NCBI RefSeq assembly: GCF_021390245.1
Contig: NZ_JAJUXH010000001.1
Coordinates: 124,001 to 188,000, forward strand
From: Dyadobacter sp. CY323
GTDB taxonomy: Bacteria > Bacteroidota > Bacteroidia > Cytophagales > Spirosomataceae
Direction of reading: 5' to 3'
Length of the DNA stretch: 64,000 nucleotides
Part shown: positions 1 to 8,314 of the stretch, piece by piece
Layout of the letters: every line of letters begins with the position of its first letter
Numbering within the stretch: position 1 is the stretch's first letter
Notes under the pieces: generated by a model
The model's database searches: none
Seen by the model: only the letters and a program-made list of their open reading frames with translations
Told to the model about the DNA's origin: nothing
Made by a program: the position numbers and the translations under genes

Positions 1-623
1 AAATCAATAGCGATCAGTCGATCACCGGCTCGATCGGTGCCGGCGCGGAACCTATCCGTTTTGAGGCCATAAAAGATGATAACGCAGCATTGCCCGATGC
101 ATACGCACTAACATTCTTAAAACCAGGCTACGACAAGTTCGATTTCACTTTCCCGGATGTAAATGGAAAGCCGGTTTCGCTCAGTGACGAAAAATACAAA
201 GGCAAAGTGGTGATCATCGAAATCATGGGAACATGGTGCCCGAACTGTATCGATCAGGTGACTTTTCTGGCACCCTGGTATAAAGAAAACAAAAGCAAAG
301 GGGTAGAAGCGATCGGGCTCGCATTTGAAGCGAAAGATGATCTCGCATTTGCGAAAAACACATTGACCAAACTCAAAAACCGTTATGACATTCAGTATGA
401 CCTGCTTTTTGCCGGGAAGGTTGGCGGAAATGTAGTTGCTGAAAAGCTGCCCCCTATCGACAAATTTCTGGCTTACCCAACCACCATCATCGTCGGTCGC
501 GATGGAAAAGTGAAGGAGATCCACACTGGATTTTCAGGAAAAGGAACCGGCCAGTTCTATCAGGATTATGTCAAAAAATGGAATAAAGATCTGGCCAATT
601 TTATTGCTGAGCCCCTGCCTTGA
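1..623 (+). CDS. TlpA-like thioredoxin family protein (5' end missing)
   Basis: Thiol-disulfide oxidoreductase of the TlpA/ResA type, presumably acting in the cell envelope. The frame is open from base 3 to the TGA at 621-623, so the true start lies before the window; the TTG at 90 is only an internal codon. The redox motif Trp-Cys-Pro-Asn-Cys is encoded at 234-248, preceded by the typical strand and loop (VVIEIMGTWC). A later cis-Pro region (LAYPTTIIVGRDG) matches the thioredoxin fold, and the FDFTFPDVNGKPVSL segment is the usual TlpA/AhpC domain entry. The N-terminal domain and any signal peptide cannot be seen. The family call is firm; the partner and substrate are unknown. Confidence 0.85.
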   Translation, partial: INSDQSITGSIGAGAEPIRFEAIKDDNAALPDAYALTFLKPGYDKFDFTFPDVNGKPVSLSDEKYKGKVVIIEIMGTWCPNCIDQVTFLAPWYKENKSKGVEAIGLAFEAKDDLAFAKNTLTKLKNRYDIQYDLLFAGKVGGNVVAEKLPPIDKFLAYPTTIIVGRDGKVKEIHTGFSGKGTGQFYQDYVKKWNKDLANFIAEPLP

Positions 624-675
624 AGGCAGGGCAATAAGAATGGGCCTATCAATTGCCTCGCCTTTCAAGGCGAGG
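613..675. repeat. Two tandem GC-rich hairpin elements
   Basis: Arms CCCTGCC/GGCAGGG (613-631, short loop, overlapping the stop codon of the thioredoxin gene) and CCTCGCC/GGCGAGG (656-675, six-base loop). Both are centred on a CCTT...AAGG core and both are followed by a related CAA/AAGAAT tail, so they look like two diverged copies of one element about 44 bases apart. They may act as a weak terminator or be REP-like elements. No T-tract follows either hairpin. Confidence 0.6.
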
Positions 676-712
676 GACAAGAATAGAGATAAATGATAAA
701 ATAGAGAGGAGT

Positions 713-1885
713 ATGGAAATCTATTGTGATAATGCAGCTACAACAGCGCTGGATCCGGAGGTGATTGAAGCAATCCTTCCTTTTTTAACACAAAATTATG
801 GCAATCCATCGTCCACACACTGGGCGGGAAGGAAAGTCCGGGAGGCCATAGATCGTTCCCGAAACACCATTGCCGACATTCTGGGTGCTTCTCCGGGCGA
901 AATCTTTTTTACCTCGGGAGCGACGGAGGCCAACAATCTGGCACTCACCGGAGCCATTCAAACCTATGAGATCAGTCATGTGATCACAAGTAAAATAGAG
1001 CATAAAGCCGTTTTGCAAACTCTGGCCCGGCACGAAAAGGAAGGTGATATCGAAATCAGTTTTGTTAAGCTGGATGAACGCGGTCATGTCGACTTATATC
1101 ACCTGGAAAACCTGCTCCGTGCCAATCCACGCACCTTGATCACACTAATGCACGCCAATAATGAAATCGGTAACATTACTGATATTCATGCGATTAGTAT
1201 TCTTGCTCAACGTTATAATGCCATTTTTCACTCAGACACCACCCAGACGATCGGTAAGATCCGGTTTGATCTCAGCCAGGACCACATCGATTTTCTGGTT
1301 GGTTCCGCACACAAATTTCACGGCCCAAAAGGCATTGGGTTTATTTACATTAATAAAAAACACAACATTAAAGCCCAGATCCTGGGTGGCGGACAGGAAG
1401 GCGGTCAGCGCGGAGGTACCGAAAATGTGATCGGCATCGTGGGTTTGGCAAAAGCCCTGGAAGTCGCATACCGCAACCTGGACGAAAATCAGACCAAAGT
1501 CTGCCGGTTGAAACAGTATATGATCTCAAAACTTGCGATCAGCGGAATCGGCGGGATTTGCTATAATGGAGACAGTAAATCGATAGACAACAGCATTTCA
1601 AATGTGCTGAATGTTTCACTCCCCTGCCTCGCTCTGGGAAGTGTGGTGAACAAGCTGGATGCGATCGGCATCGCGGCCTCGGGCGGGAGTGCGTGTTCGA
1701 ACCTCGGTAATGGCAGCTCGCACGTAATCAGTGCGTTACCTTGTCAGCGTGATAAGGAGAATGTACGGTTTTCATTCAGTAAGTTCAATACGTTCGACGA
1801 AGTGGACCACATTGTGAATTCGCTTGCCAGAATTTACGAAACGGAGCCCGCTACCCGGAAAAGAGAATTACAATTAGCCAATTAA
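713..1885 (+). CDS. Cysteine desulfurase (NifS/IscS family)
   Basis: PLP enzyme that takes sulfur from L-cysteine as an enzyme-bound persulfide, for Fe-S clusters or thio-modifications. The start at 713 is chosen because it gives the canonical N-terminus MEIYCDNAATT and has AGAGAGGA just upstream; the frame also opens further upstream at 653, but inside a hairpin repeat. The protein has 390 aa, normal for the family. Visible motifs: FTSGATEANN (about 66-75), His97 in IEHKAV, the PLP lysine Lys201 in SAHKFHGPKG, and catalytic Cys328 in the loop ASGGSACSN. No scaffold or accessory suf/isc gene adjoins it, so whether it is housekeeping or specialised is open. Confidence 0.93.
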   Translation: MEIYCDNAATTALDPEVIEAILPFLTQNYGNPSSTHWAGRKVREAIDRSRNTIADILGASPGEIFFTSGATEANNLALTGAIQTYEISHVITSKIEHKAVLQTLARHEKEGDIEISFVKLDERGHVDLYHLENLLRANPRTLITLMHANNEIGNITDIHAISILAQRYNAIFHSDTTQTIGKIRFDLSQDHIDFLVGSAHKFHGPKGIGFIYINKKHNIKAQILGGGQEGGQRGGTENVIGIVGLAKALEVAYRNLDENQTKVCRLKQYMISKLAISGIGGICYNGDSKSIDNSISNVLNVSLPCLALGSVVNKLDAIGIAASGGSACSNLGNGSSHVISALPCQRDKENVRFSFSKFNTFDEVDHIVNSLARIYETEPATRKRELQLAN

Positions 1886-1899
1886 AAATCAACAGACCA

Positions 1900-2154
1900 A
1901 TGAAAGACACATTTCTCCTACGCATTATTTACCGGAATGCAATCAGCCTTCACAAAATCACCACCATTGTAGAATCCGTAAAAGGTGCGAAAATCAAGCA
2001 TCTTAATTTTATCAATAAAGGAAAAACGTTTGTCGGTGTGATCGCTTTCGAAGTGTCTCAACTCATTGATTTTGAACAAATTATTGTTCTCATCCGACGG
2101 AATGGGGATATCTCTCAAGTAGAAAGGATTTCCGAAGACGCACTCTGTTATTAG
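1900..2154 (+). CDS. Small hypothetical protein after cysteine desulfurase
   Basis: An 84-aa basic protein of unknown family, beginning 14 bases after the desulfurase stop and so probably co-transcribed. It has no signal peptide, no cysteines likely to bind metal and no membrane segment. The pattern of a strand, a helix (LHKITTIVESVKG), a strand with a GKTFVGVIAFEV core and a second helix with ISQVERIS is compatible with a small ACT-like beta-alpha-beta-beta fold, as in stand-alone ligand sensors. That is only inference from the secondary-structure look. It may tune the neighbouring desulfurase. Confidence 0.6.
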   Translation: MKDTFLLRIIYRNAISLHKITTIVESVKGAKIKHLNFINKGKTFVGVIAFEVSQLIDFEQIIVLIRRNGDISQVERISEDALCY

Positions 2155-2191
2155 AGTCATTTCCTGAAACCCCGACCCATCCTTCACTGGA

Positions 2192-3139
2192 TCAATAGGC
2201 GTTCGCCACCTGTTTTGGTTTTCTGTATTTGTGCAGATTGATCAATAGCACGCTGGCGAGGATTACGATCAGTCCTGAAATTTGCATGGGTGTAATGGAT
2301 TCACCTGCGAAGAAAATGCCTAGCAATACTGCCACCACGGGGTTGACGTAGGCATACGTGCTCACTTTTGTCGCTGGCTGCACTTTCAAAAGCCAGACGT
2401 ATGCGCTGAAACCCGCGATCGAGCCGAAAAAGATCAAATACGTAGCTGCCAGCCAGGTGTCTGTGGGTACCGTGGCGAGGTTCAAAGTGGTGTATTCTCC
2501 GGAAATAAAGATCCCGGGGACGAATGCAATACCCGCCGCGAACATCTGCCAGGTTGAATTTACGGTTGCTGAGTCGGAGCCGGAATTGTATTTCGAATAC
2601 AAAGAACCACCCGCCCAGGCCATTGAGCCTAATACCACCAGGACCATCGCGAACAAGTCGCGTGAACTGTTCAGCGACGACATAGACGCCATGATCTTCT
2701 CGCTAAAAAGCAGGACTACGCCCGCAAAACCGATCACCAGCCCCAGAATCGTTGATCTGTTGCTCAGGTTTTCAGACCATTTCGGCTTGTCGAGCAGCAC
2801 AAACCAAAGTGGCGAAGAAGAAACCATAATGGCGACCATCGCGCTCGGAAGGAATTGTTCGACCCAGATCACGACTCCGTTCCCGACGAATAAAAGGAGT
2901 AATCCGGTAATGATCGCAGGTTTGGCTATTTTCCATGAAAATAGTTTATCGCCCTGGGCCAATGTCCAGGCGAGCATCAATAATCCCGCGACAATAAAAC
3001 GGAATGCACCCAGGAAAAACGGGGGAAGTCCATGTAACGCTCTCTGAATGAAGAAGTAAGTGGAACCCCAAACGATGTAAACGGTGGCAAAAGCCAGCAC
3101 TACAAGGAGGGTAGACGGAGTTTTGTTTTCTGATTGCAT
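2192..3139 (-). CDS. EamA/DMT family permease
   Basis: Inner-membrane drug/metabolite transporter of 315 aa with about ten hydrophobic segments arranged as two EamA repeats. The N-terminal repeat starts with the typical VYIVWGSTYFFIQRALHGLPPF and the second with GSMAWAGGSLYSKY. It probably exports an amino acid or another small metabolite (RhaT/YdcZ-like relatives), but the substrate cannot be read from sequence. An Lrp/AsnC gene lies 7 bases upstream on the same strand, an arrangement common for amino-acid exporters, so an amino-acid substrate is a reasonable inference. Confidence 0.88.
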   Translation of the reverse strand: MQSENKTPSTLLVVLAFATVYIVWGSTYFFIQRALHGLPPFFLGAFRFIVAGLLMLAWTLAQGDKLFSWKIAKPAIITGLLLLFVGNGVVIWVEQFLPSAMVAIMVSSSPLWFVLLDKPKWSENLSNRSTILGLVIGFAGVVLLFSEKIMASMSSLNSSRDLFAMVLVVLGSMAWAGGSLYSKYNSGSDSATVNSTWQMFAAGIAFVPGIFISGEYTTLNLATVPTDTWLAATYLIFFGSIAGFSAYVWLLKVQPATKVSTYAYVNPVVAVLLGIFFAGESITPMQISGLIVILASVLLINLHKYRKPKQVANAY

Positions 3140-3146
3140 GACAAAT

Positions 3147-3623
3147 TCATTTTTCGGGTATGACTAATTGTTGTTCTTCTTTTACTGTCTCCAGAACGAT
3201 GGTAGTCCTGGTGGAAATGATGTTTGGGATTTTGCTGAACGAATTTCGCATTAACTCCATCAGCGAGGCTGAATCGGCAGTCCGCACTTTGACCAGGTAG
3301 CAATCGTCGCCAGCGATGTGATGTACTTCCTGTACTTCGGGAATTTTGGCTAACTCTTTGGTAGTGATATTACTGCCCATTCCCTCGGACGATTTTATCG
3401 AGATGAACGCGAGTAACTTCTGCTGCAATGCGCCCGGATTGATGCGTGTGGTATATTGGATGATCACATTTTTCTGTTCCAGTTTCTTCACCCGTTCTAG
3501 CACTGCAGACGGCGCCATTTCCAGCTCGCGCGCCAGGTCGGCGTTTGATATCCGTGCATTCTCCTGCATCAGTCTCAGAATGCTGAGGTCCACTTTGTCG
3601 AGTACTATCTCATTTCCGGTCAT
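3147..3623 (-). CDS. Lrp/AsnC family transcriptional regulator
   Basis: A 158-aa one-component regulator. The N-terminal winged helix-turn-helix (about residues 8-60, LSILRLMQENARISNADLARELEMAPSAV) is followed by the ligand-binding RAM/AsnC domain (about 65-150, with VQEVHHIAGDDCYLVKVRT). These proteins form octamers and respond to amino acids. The gene is the first of a two-gene unit with the EamA permease, which it probably controls. It diverges from the UbiA-PKS operon across a 226-base intergenic region, so it could also reach that promoter; nothing in the sequence proves this. Confidence 0.92.
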   Translation of the reverse strand: MTGNEIVLDKVDLSILRLMQENARISNADLARELEMAPSAVLERVKKLEQKNVIIQYTTRINPGALQQKLLAFISIKSSEGMGSNITTKELAKIPEVQEVHHIAGDDCYLVKVRTADSASLMELMRNSFSKIPNIISTRTTIVLETVKEEQQLVIPEK

Positions 3624-3849
3624 TCTTCTCGTGTTAATTCGAACGATATTCAGTAATTTTCAATAAGTCTAGCATATAGTTCAGCTAATACAGTTAAAAT
3701 TCGCTGAAAGTTCTAATTTATCCTACATTTTCAGAATTTCTTTTGTGTTGGACATTCCCGGGCAACATGCCATCCGGGACAGTTTTCTGTTTTTATAAAA
3801 AGTACCTTCCAACCTCGCAGACTATCTGCTTTCTGATTAAATTGGCGGG
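3624..3849. promoter_or_regulatory. Divergent intergenic region, lrp / UbiA-PKS operon
   Basis: AT-rich 226-base region that must contain the promoters of the Lrp-like gene (minus) and the polyketide operon (plus). No clear TAnnTTTG element was found for the plus operon. A hairpin with arms TCCCGG (3756-3761) and CCGGGA (3774-3779), followed by T-rich sequence, lies about 70 bases before the operon start and could be a leader structure or weak attenuator. Confidence 0.4.
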
Positions 3850-5808
3850 ATGTTGATCGACGGGAATACCATCAAACTTCTGAGAATTCCATTCTCCTTT
3901 TTTCTGCTGCCGCTTTTTTTATTTGCGTACAGTCAGGCGGAAACGGTGGTGCATCATCAGGCGTTGTGGTCGTTTTTAATCATCCATTTACTGATTTACC
4001 CGGCAAGCAACGGATACAATAGCTTTGTCGATCGCGATGAAGACAGTATCGGGGGGCTGGAAAAGCCGCCGCTGCCCACGATCCGGCTTTTTTATCTTAC
4101 CATATTTCTGGATTCGATTGCGATCGTTTTCGCCCTCATTTTCGTAAATACGCTGTTTGCCGGTTGTCTTTTACTATATATCGCAGCATCGCGCGCGTAC
4201 AGCTCGCGGCAGATCCGATTGAAAAAGTACCCGATCGCCGGTTTTTTAACAGTCGCTTTTTTTCAGGGCGCATTTACTTACTATATGTCCATTGCCGGGG
4301 TTTCGGGCTCGGGGCTACGACTGGATCGGGAGAATATCTGCATTTTGCTCGGATGTACTTTTCAGATCGCGGGCGCATATCCGCTCACTCAGGTGTACCA
4401 GCATAAACAGGACCTGAAAGACGGTATCGAAACGCTGAGCTTTAAACTGGGGTATACAGGCACTTTTGTGTTTACCGGGCTGATGTTTCTACTCTGTAAT
4501 GTATTTTATTATTTGTATTTTACGTCAAAGGATCTTGGAATGGTTTTTTACATAATCCAGGTGTTCTTCTTCCCGATTGTACTCTATTTTAGCTACTGGT
4601 TTTATCTGGTTTACAAGGATCGGCAGGCCGCCAATTTTAGGAATACAATGCGAATGAACTGGATTGCGGCGATATGTATGAATAGTTGTTTTCTAGTATT
4701 AATTATTATCAACAGAATTCCTTTGAGTTATTTATCAGCAATTGAAACCGCAGTCCCCAGCCATTGCTATTCGCAGGAAACGCTTTCCGATTTTTACATC
4801 CGATCCACCGACGATTTAATCAGTAAAAGGAAAATTAAAATCGTAGCTGGCAAAACCGGCATCGAAAAACGCTACTCAGTTCTTTCCGATTTCGATAAAA
4901 AAGCAGGTGAGTTTACATTTTTTAATAATTCCGCCGATCTGCTGCCAGAACCCACTCTGACGCAGCGCATGCAGGTTTATCAGCAGGAAGCGACCAAACT
5001 TTCAAAAAAAGCAGTTGAGAAAATTAAGGATTTTGAGCAGATCAAAAGTTCAGTTACCCATCTGATCACAGTGACTTGTACGGGCCTTTTTGCGCCCGGA
5101 CTGGATGTAGAGCTGATGCGCGAATTGCGGTTAAATCCAGCCATTCAGCGCAGCAGCGTCAATTTTATGGGTTGCAATGCAGCGATTATTGCCTTGAAAA
5201 ATGCAGATGCCATTTGCAGGAGTCAGCCGAATGCGCGCGTTTTGGTAGTATGTACAGAACTTTGCTCGATCCATTTTCAGAAACAATATAACGATGACTA
5301 TCTGCTATCAAACCTGCTTTTTGGCGACGGTTCGGTGGCAGTTCTGGTCGATTCCAGACCTTCGGGGAATTATCAGCACGAGGTTGAAATCGATGCATTT
5401 AATTCGCTGATCCTGCATAATGGCTATTCGGATATGGCCTGGCGGTTGTCAGAAACAGGCTTTATTATGAACCTGTCTTCGTATGTGCCGGACCTGATCA
5501 GCAAGAATATCAGGCCGATGCTGGCTTCGGTCGGGCTGAATGCGGAAGATTACAAACACTGGGCGATACATCCGGGTGGAAAGCGGATCGTGGATGATTT
5601 CGCGGTTGCGCTCGAACTGGATAAATGCGCTTTGGCTCCGACTTATCAGGTGCTGAAAAATTACGGCAACATGTCATCGCCGACTGTGCTTTTTGTTTTA
5701 AAAGAAGTGATTGAAAAGACGAAACCAGAACATAAAGGAAACCGCATTTTCTCGGCGGCATTTGGTCCGGGACTTAGTATCGAAACCATGCAGCTCCGGT
5801 ATGTTTAA
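3850..5808 (+). CDS. UbiA prenyltransferase-type III polyketide synthase fusion
   Basis: A single 652-aa frame with two complete enzymes. Residues 1 to about 288 form a UbiA-type membrane prenyltransferase: first Asp-rich motif N57-x3-D61-x3-D65 (SNGYNSFVDRDEDS), second motif D188/D191 (YQHKQDLKDGIETL), about eight hydrophobic segments. Residues about 292-652 form a chalcone-synthase-like type III PKS with the catalytic triad Cys442 (NFMGCNAA), His574 (AIHPGGK) and Asn607 (NYGNMSSPT). The join at about 4715-4735 has no stop; the PKS part begins where a stand-alone PKS would (LSAIETAVP), so an independent start at the TTG 4723 is conceivable but has no good ribosome site. Likely job: build an alkyl-resorcinol or -pyrone and prenylate it at the membrane. 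The next gene overlaps its stop by 8 bases. Confidence 0.85.
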   Translation: MLIDGNTIKLLRIPFSFFLLPLFLFAYSQAETVVHHQALWSFLIIHLLIYPASNGYNSFVDRDEDSIGGLEKPPLPTIRLFYLTIFLDSIAIVFALIFVNTLFAGCLLLYIAASRAYSSRQIRLKKYPIAGFLTVAFFQGAFTYYMSIAGVSGSGLRLDRENICILLGCTFQIAGAYPLTQVYQHKQDLKDGIETLSFKLGYTGTFVFTGLMFLLCNVFYYLYFTSKDLGMVFYIIQVFFFPIVLYFSYWFYLVYKDRQAANFRNTMRMNWIAAICMNSCFLVLIIINRIPLSYLSAIETAVPSHCYSQETLSDFYIRSTDDLISKRKIKIVAGKTGIEKRYSVLSDFDKKAGEFTFFNNSADLLPEPTLTQRMQVYQQEATKLSKKAVEKIKDFEQIKSSVTHLITVTCTGLFAPGLDVELMRELRLNPAIQRSSVNFMGCNAAIIALKNADAICRSQPNARVLVVCTELCSIHFQKQYNDDYLLSNLLFGDGSVAVLVDSRPSGNYQHEVEIDAFNSLILHNGYSDMAWRLSETGFIMNLSSYVPDLISKNIRPMLASVGLNAEDYKHWAIHPGGKRIVDDFAVALELDKCALAPTYQVLKNYGNMSSPTVLFVLKEVIEKTKPEHKGNRIFSAAFGPGLSIETMQLRYV

Positions 5809-6505
5809 AACGAGGAGCAATGAAAAAGAGCTTCTTGACCAGGACGGAATTCCTGCCCCCGATTTGTATCAAAACCTCAGAGAACTCGATTTCATTAATC
5901 ACTGGCTGGGCGGCTATAACATTTCTTTCTCGGCACTAAAAAAAGTTTTAAAACCCGGTAAGACCTACGTCCTCGCGGATATTGGTTGTGGTGGAGGTGA
6001 TACCTTGAAACGGATATTCAACTGGAACGAAAAGGTGGGTTTTGAGCTGGATCTGCATGGAATCGATCTGAAACCGGTTTGCATAGCATATGCAGAAACT
6101 AATCTCAGCGGAAAACACGTGAACCTGATCTGCGACGATTACCGTAATTTGTTCCGGCATGTGAAGAAAGTCGATATTATTCACGCTTGTCTTTTTTGCC
6201 ATCATCTTACTCAGCAGCAACTTGCCGGGTTAATGCATTTTGCATTGCAGCATCGCGCTATTCTGATTATCAACGATCTCGAACGCAATCCGGTCGCCTA
6301 TTATTCGATCAAATTTCTGACACGACTTTTTTCAAAATCGTATTTGGTCAAAAACGATGCGCCGCTTTCTGTTTTGAGAGGTTTTAAAAGAGTGGAATGG
6401 GTTAAAATGATTCAGGAGGCTGGCGTGAAAACGTTTTCTGTTCGTAATAAATGGGCATTCCGACATGAAATAATCATTTATGGAGACGCAGGAAAAAGTC
6501 TATGA
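5801..6505 (+). CDS. Class I SAM-dependent methyltransferase of the polyketide operon
   Basis: A 234-aa Rossmann methyltransferase with SAM motif I VLADIGCGGGD at residues 57-67, an acidic residue in HGIDLKPV ending strand beta-2, and CDDYRNLF before motif IV. The start at 5801 (ATGTTTAA) overlaps the PKS stop, indicating translational coupling; the longer frame opening at 5711 lies inside the PKS and is not used. By analogy with SrsB in the Streptomyces srsABC phenolic-lipid pathway, it probably methylates the aromatic product of the PKS. It ends inside the next gene (26-base overlap). Confidence 0.85.
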   Translation: MFKTRSNEKELLDQDGIPAPDLYQNLRELDFINHWLGGYNISFSALKKVLKPGKTYVLADIGCGGGDTLKRIFNWNEKVGFELDLHGIDLKPVCIAYAETNLSGKHVNLICDDYRNLFRHVKKVDIIHACLFCHHLTQQQLAGLMHFALQHRAILIINDLERNPVAYYSIKFLTRLFSKSYLVKNDAPLSVLRGFKRVEWVKMIQEAGVKTFSVRNKWAFRHEIIIYGDAGKSL

Positions 6506-7616
6506 ATGTGCCATTATCGGCGGCGGCCTGGCGGGACTTTGTCTATCCATTCAGCTCGCGGACAAAGGTTATTCAGTCTTACTTTTTGAAAAAAATAAAT
6601 TCCCGTTTCACAAAGTTTGCGGCGAATATATCTCCATGGAAAGCCGCGATTTTCTGATCGGTCTGGGCCTGCCTTATCGTGAACTTAATTTGCCGGTAAT
6701 TAATACATTAGGTATTAGTTCCGAGCAGGGATTTATGCTTGAACATCAGCTGGAAATGGGCGGGTTCGGGATCAGCCGATTTACTCTTGATAATCAGCTT
6801 TTTGAAATTGCTGAATCGAAAGGAGTGAAAGTCATGCAAGGTAGCCGGGTAACCGATGTGGCGGAAACAGGTTCTGATTATCAGATCCAGACTTCTGATT
6901 CTGTTTTTAGAGCCCGTATAGTTTGTGGCAGTTACGGTAAATACACGCCTCAATTCATCCATTTAAAGCAAGTTGTTAATCCGGAAATCGAAGCGAATAA
7001 TTACATCGGCGTAAAATATCACATAAAGGCCAGCCTGCCGCCCAACCGGATCGAACTTCATAATTTCAAAGATGGCTATTGCGGCGTTTCAAAAGTGGAC
7101 CGGGATTGGTACTGCCTGTGCTATCTGACGACAGCTAACAATCTGTTGCAGAATGGGAAGGATATCAAACTTATGGAGCAAAATGTACTTTACAAAAATC
7201 CTTATTTGAAAGCCTATTTCACGGAATCGGAGTTTGTGAATGAGCAACCGCTGGTGATCAGTAATGTGCATTTTAACAAAAAACAAACTGATACCGATGG
7301 GATTTTCCTGCTAGGTGATGCTGCGGGCTCCATTACGCCGCTTTGTGGAAATGGAATGAGTATGGCGATGCGCGCCTCCAAGCTGCTTGCGACGGAATTA
7401 ATCTTGTTTGTTGAGAATAAACAAACCAAAGAACAGGCACTAAAAAACTACCAAAACGCCTGGAATCATGCATTTAAAACGCGCATTACGGCCGGATACC
7501 ATTTGCAGAATCTCTTTGGAAAGCGTACTACCACAGACCTGGCACTCAGAGCGCTGTCGAAAATGCCCAGGCTCACCGGTAAACTGGTCTCGCTAACCCA
7601 CGGTGACGTTTTTTAA
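6480..7616 (+). CDS. FAD-dependent oxidoreductase (geranylgeranyl reductase/hydroxylase-like)
   Basis: A 378-aa flavoprotein of the PHBH/geranylgeranyl-reductase superfamily. Dinucleotide-binding motif IIGGGLAGL at residues 12-20 with Glu38 ending strand beta-2; the motif KVCGEYIS near residue 46 and FLLGDAAGSITPLCGNGM near 275-292, which binds the FAD pyrophosphate. It overlaps the methyltransferase by 26 bases and is the last gene of the operon. Two jobs fit: hydroxylating the methylated phenol to a quinol/quinone, as SrsC does, or reducing double bonds of the prenyl chain. The sequence alone does not choose between them. Confidence 0.85.
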   Translation: METQEKVYECAIIGGGLAGLCLSIQLADKGYSVLLFEKNKFPFHKVCGEYISMESRDFLIGLGLPYRELNLPVINTLGISSEQGFMLEHQLEMGGFGISRFTLDNQLFEIAESKGVKVMQGSRVTDVAETGSDYQIQTSDSVFRARIVCGSYGKYTPQFIHLKQVVNPEIEANNYIGVKYHIKASLPPNRIELHNFKDGYCGVSKVDRDWYCLCYLTTANNLLQNGKDIKLMEQNVLYKNPYLKAYFTESEFVNEQPLVISNVHFNKKQTDTDGIFLLGDAAGSITPLCGNGMSMAMRASKLLATELILFVENKQTKEQALKNYQNAWNHAFKTRITAGYHLQNLFGKRTTTDLALRALSKMPRLTGKLVSLTHGDVF

Positions 7617-7618
7617 GG

Positions 7619-8314
7619 TCAGTTTGTCGTATCGAATTTTTTCAGAAAAAGCTCAAAAAGGTAAGTATTGAGTAAAAGCATCAGCATTCCATAAAAGAGA
7701 TCTTCAAATGGGATGGTCAGGAACCGTACTCCCATATTTTCAGCCGGATTGTACCAAACGATCGGTTCGTCCAGTCCGGTGCCGGTGAGAATGCCGTTTA
7801 CAATGATAAACGGGATGAGCAAAAACATGTGAGAAAAGTAAAACAGGCTCATCCACTGTACTTTGGCGACGAATTTCAGGAATAGTAGAAACGCTACTAA
7901 TAAAATGGAGGTCGAGGTGGTGTAGTAGCGTCCGAAAAATGCAATACCCATGATTACCGTGAAAATCAGGAAAAACCAGGTGATGGATTTTTCAAAACGT
8001 ATTCGATATTCCGGCGTGTAAAAGATCCGGAAACAATAATAGGTGAAAAGGCACGCGTAAGGAATGCAAATGAAGAACAGAATTTCTTCGATCGGCAGGC
8101 GAAAAAGGTAGAAACCGGTCAGATACTTGGGTGTAAAGCCCCAGACACCGATTTGCGTGAAGTAACTATCCCAGATAATGAATGGAATGGCCGAGATCAG
8201 AATGGCTGGCCAAAGCAAATGCCACTTCTTGTGTAAAGCAATTTTGGGGTGAAAGGAGGCAATTATGGGGACAAGTATGGCGCAAATGTCAATAATCAGA
8301 TATAGTGCATTCAT
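7619..8314 (-). CDS. Lycopene cyclase (CrtYcd-type, membrane)
   Basis: A 231-aa integral membrane protein with about seven hydrophobic segments and two copies of the lycopene-cyclase-domain signature, FRLPIEEILFF and TIPFEDLFYG, as in fused CrtYc/CrtYd proteins of Bacteroidota. It should close the ends of lycopene to beta-ionone rings, giving beta-carotene. The start at 8314 overlaps the crtZ stop as ATGA; a longer frame to 8377 would run into crtZ and is not used. It is the last gene of the carotenoid operon, ending 2 bases from the stop of the convergent FAD oxidoreductase gene. Confidence 0.88.
   Translation of the reverse strand: MNALYLIIDICAILVPIIASFHPKIALHKKWHLLWPAILISAIPFIIWDSYFTQIGVWGFTPKYLTGFYLFRLPIEEILFFICIPYACLFTYYCFRIFYTPEYRIRFEKSITWFFLIFTVIMGIAFFGRYYTTSTSILLVAFLLFLKFVAKVQWMSLFYFSHMFLLIPFIIVNGILTGTGLDEPIVWYNPAENMGVRFLTIPFEDLFYGMLMLLLNTYLFELFLKKFDTTN

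Noticed and set aside
2358-3047. 229-codon plus-strand frame
   Set aside because: It lies entirely antisense to the EamA permease gene, whose membrane-protein signature is clear; the antisense protein shows no domain.
3756-3779. TCCCGG/CCGGGA hairpin as a terminator of an upstream gene
   Set aside because: Both neighbouring genes point away from this region, so there is no transcript to terminate; listed only as a possible leader structure.
4723-5808. Separate type III PKS gene starting at TTG 4723
   Set aside because: No ribosome site is visible and the frame is continuous with the UbiA domain; kept as one fused gene, with the alternative noted there.
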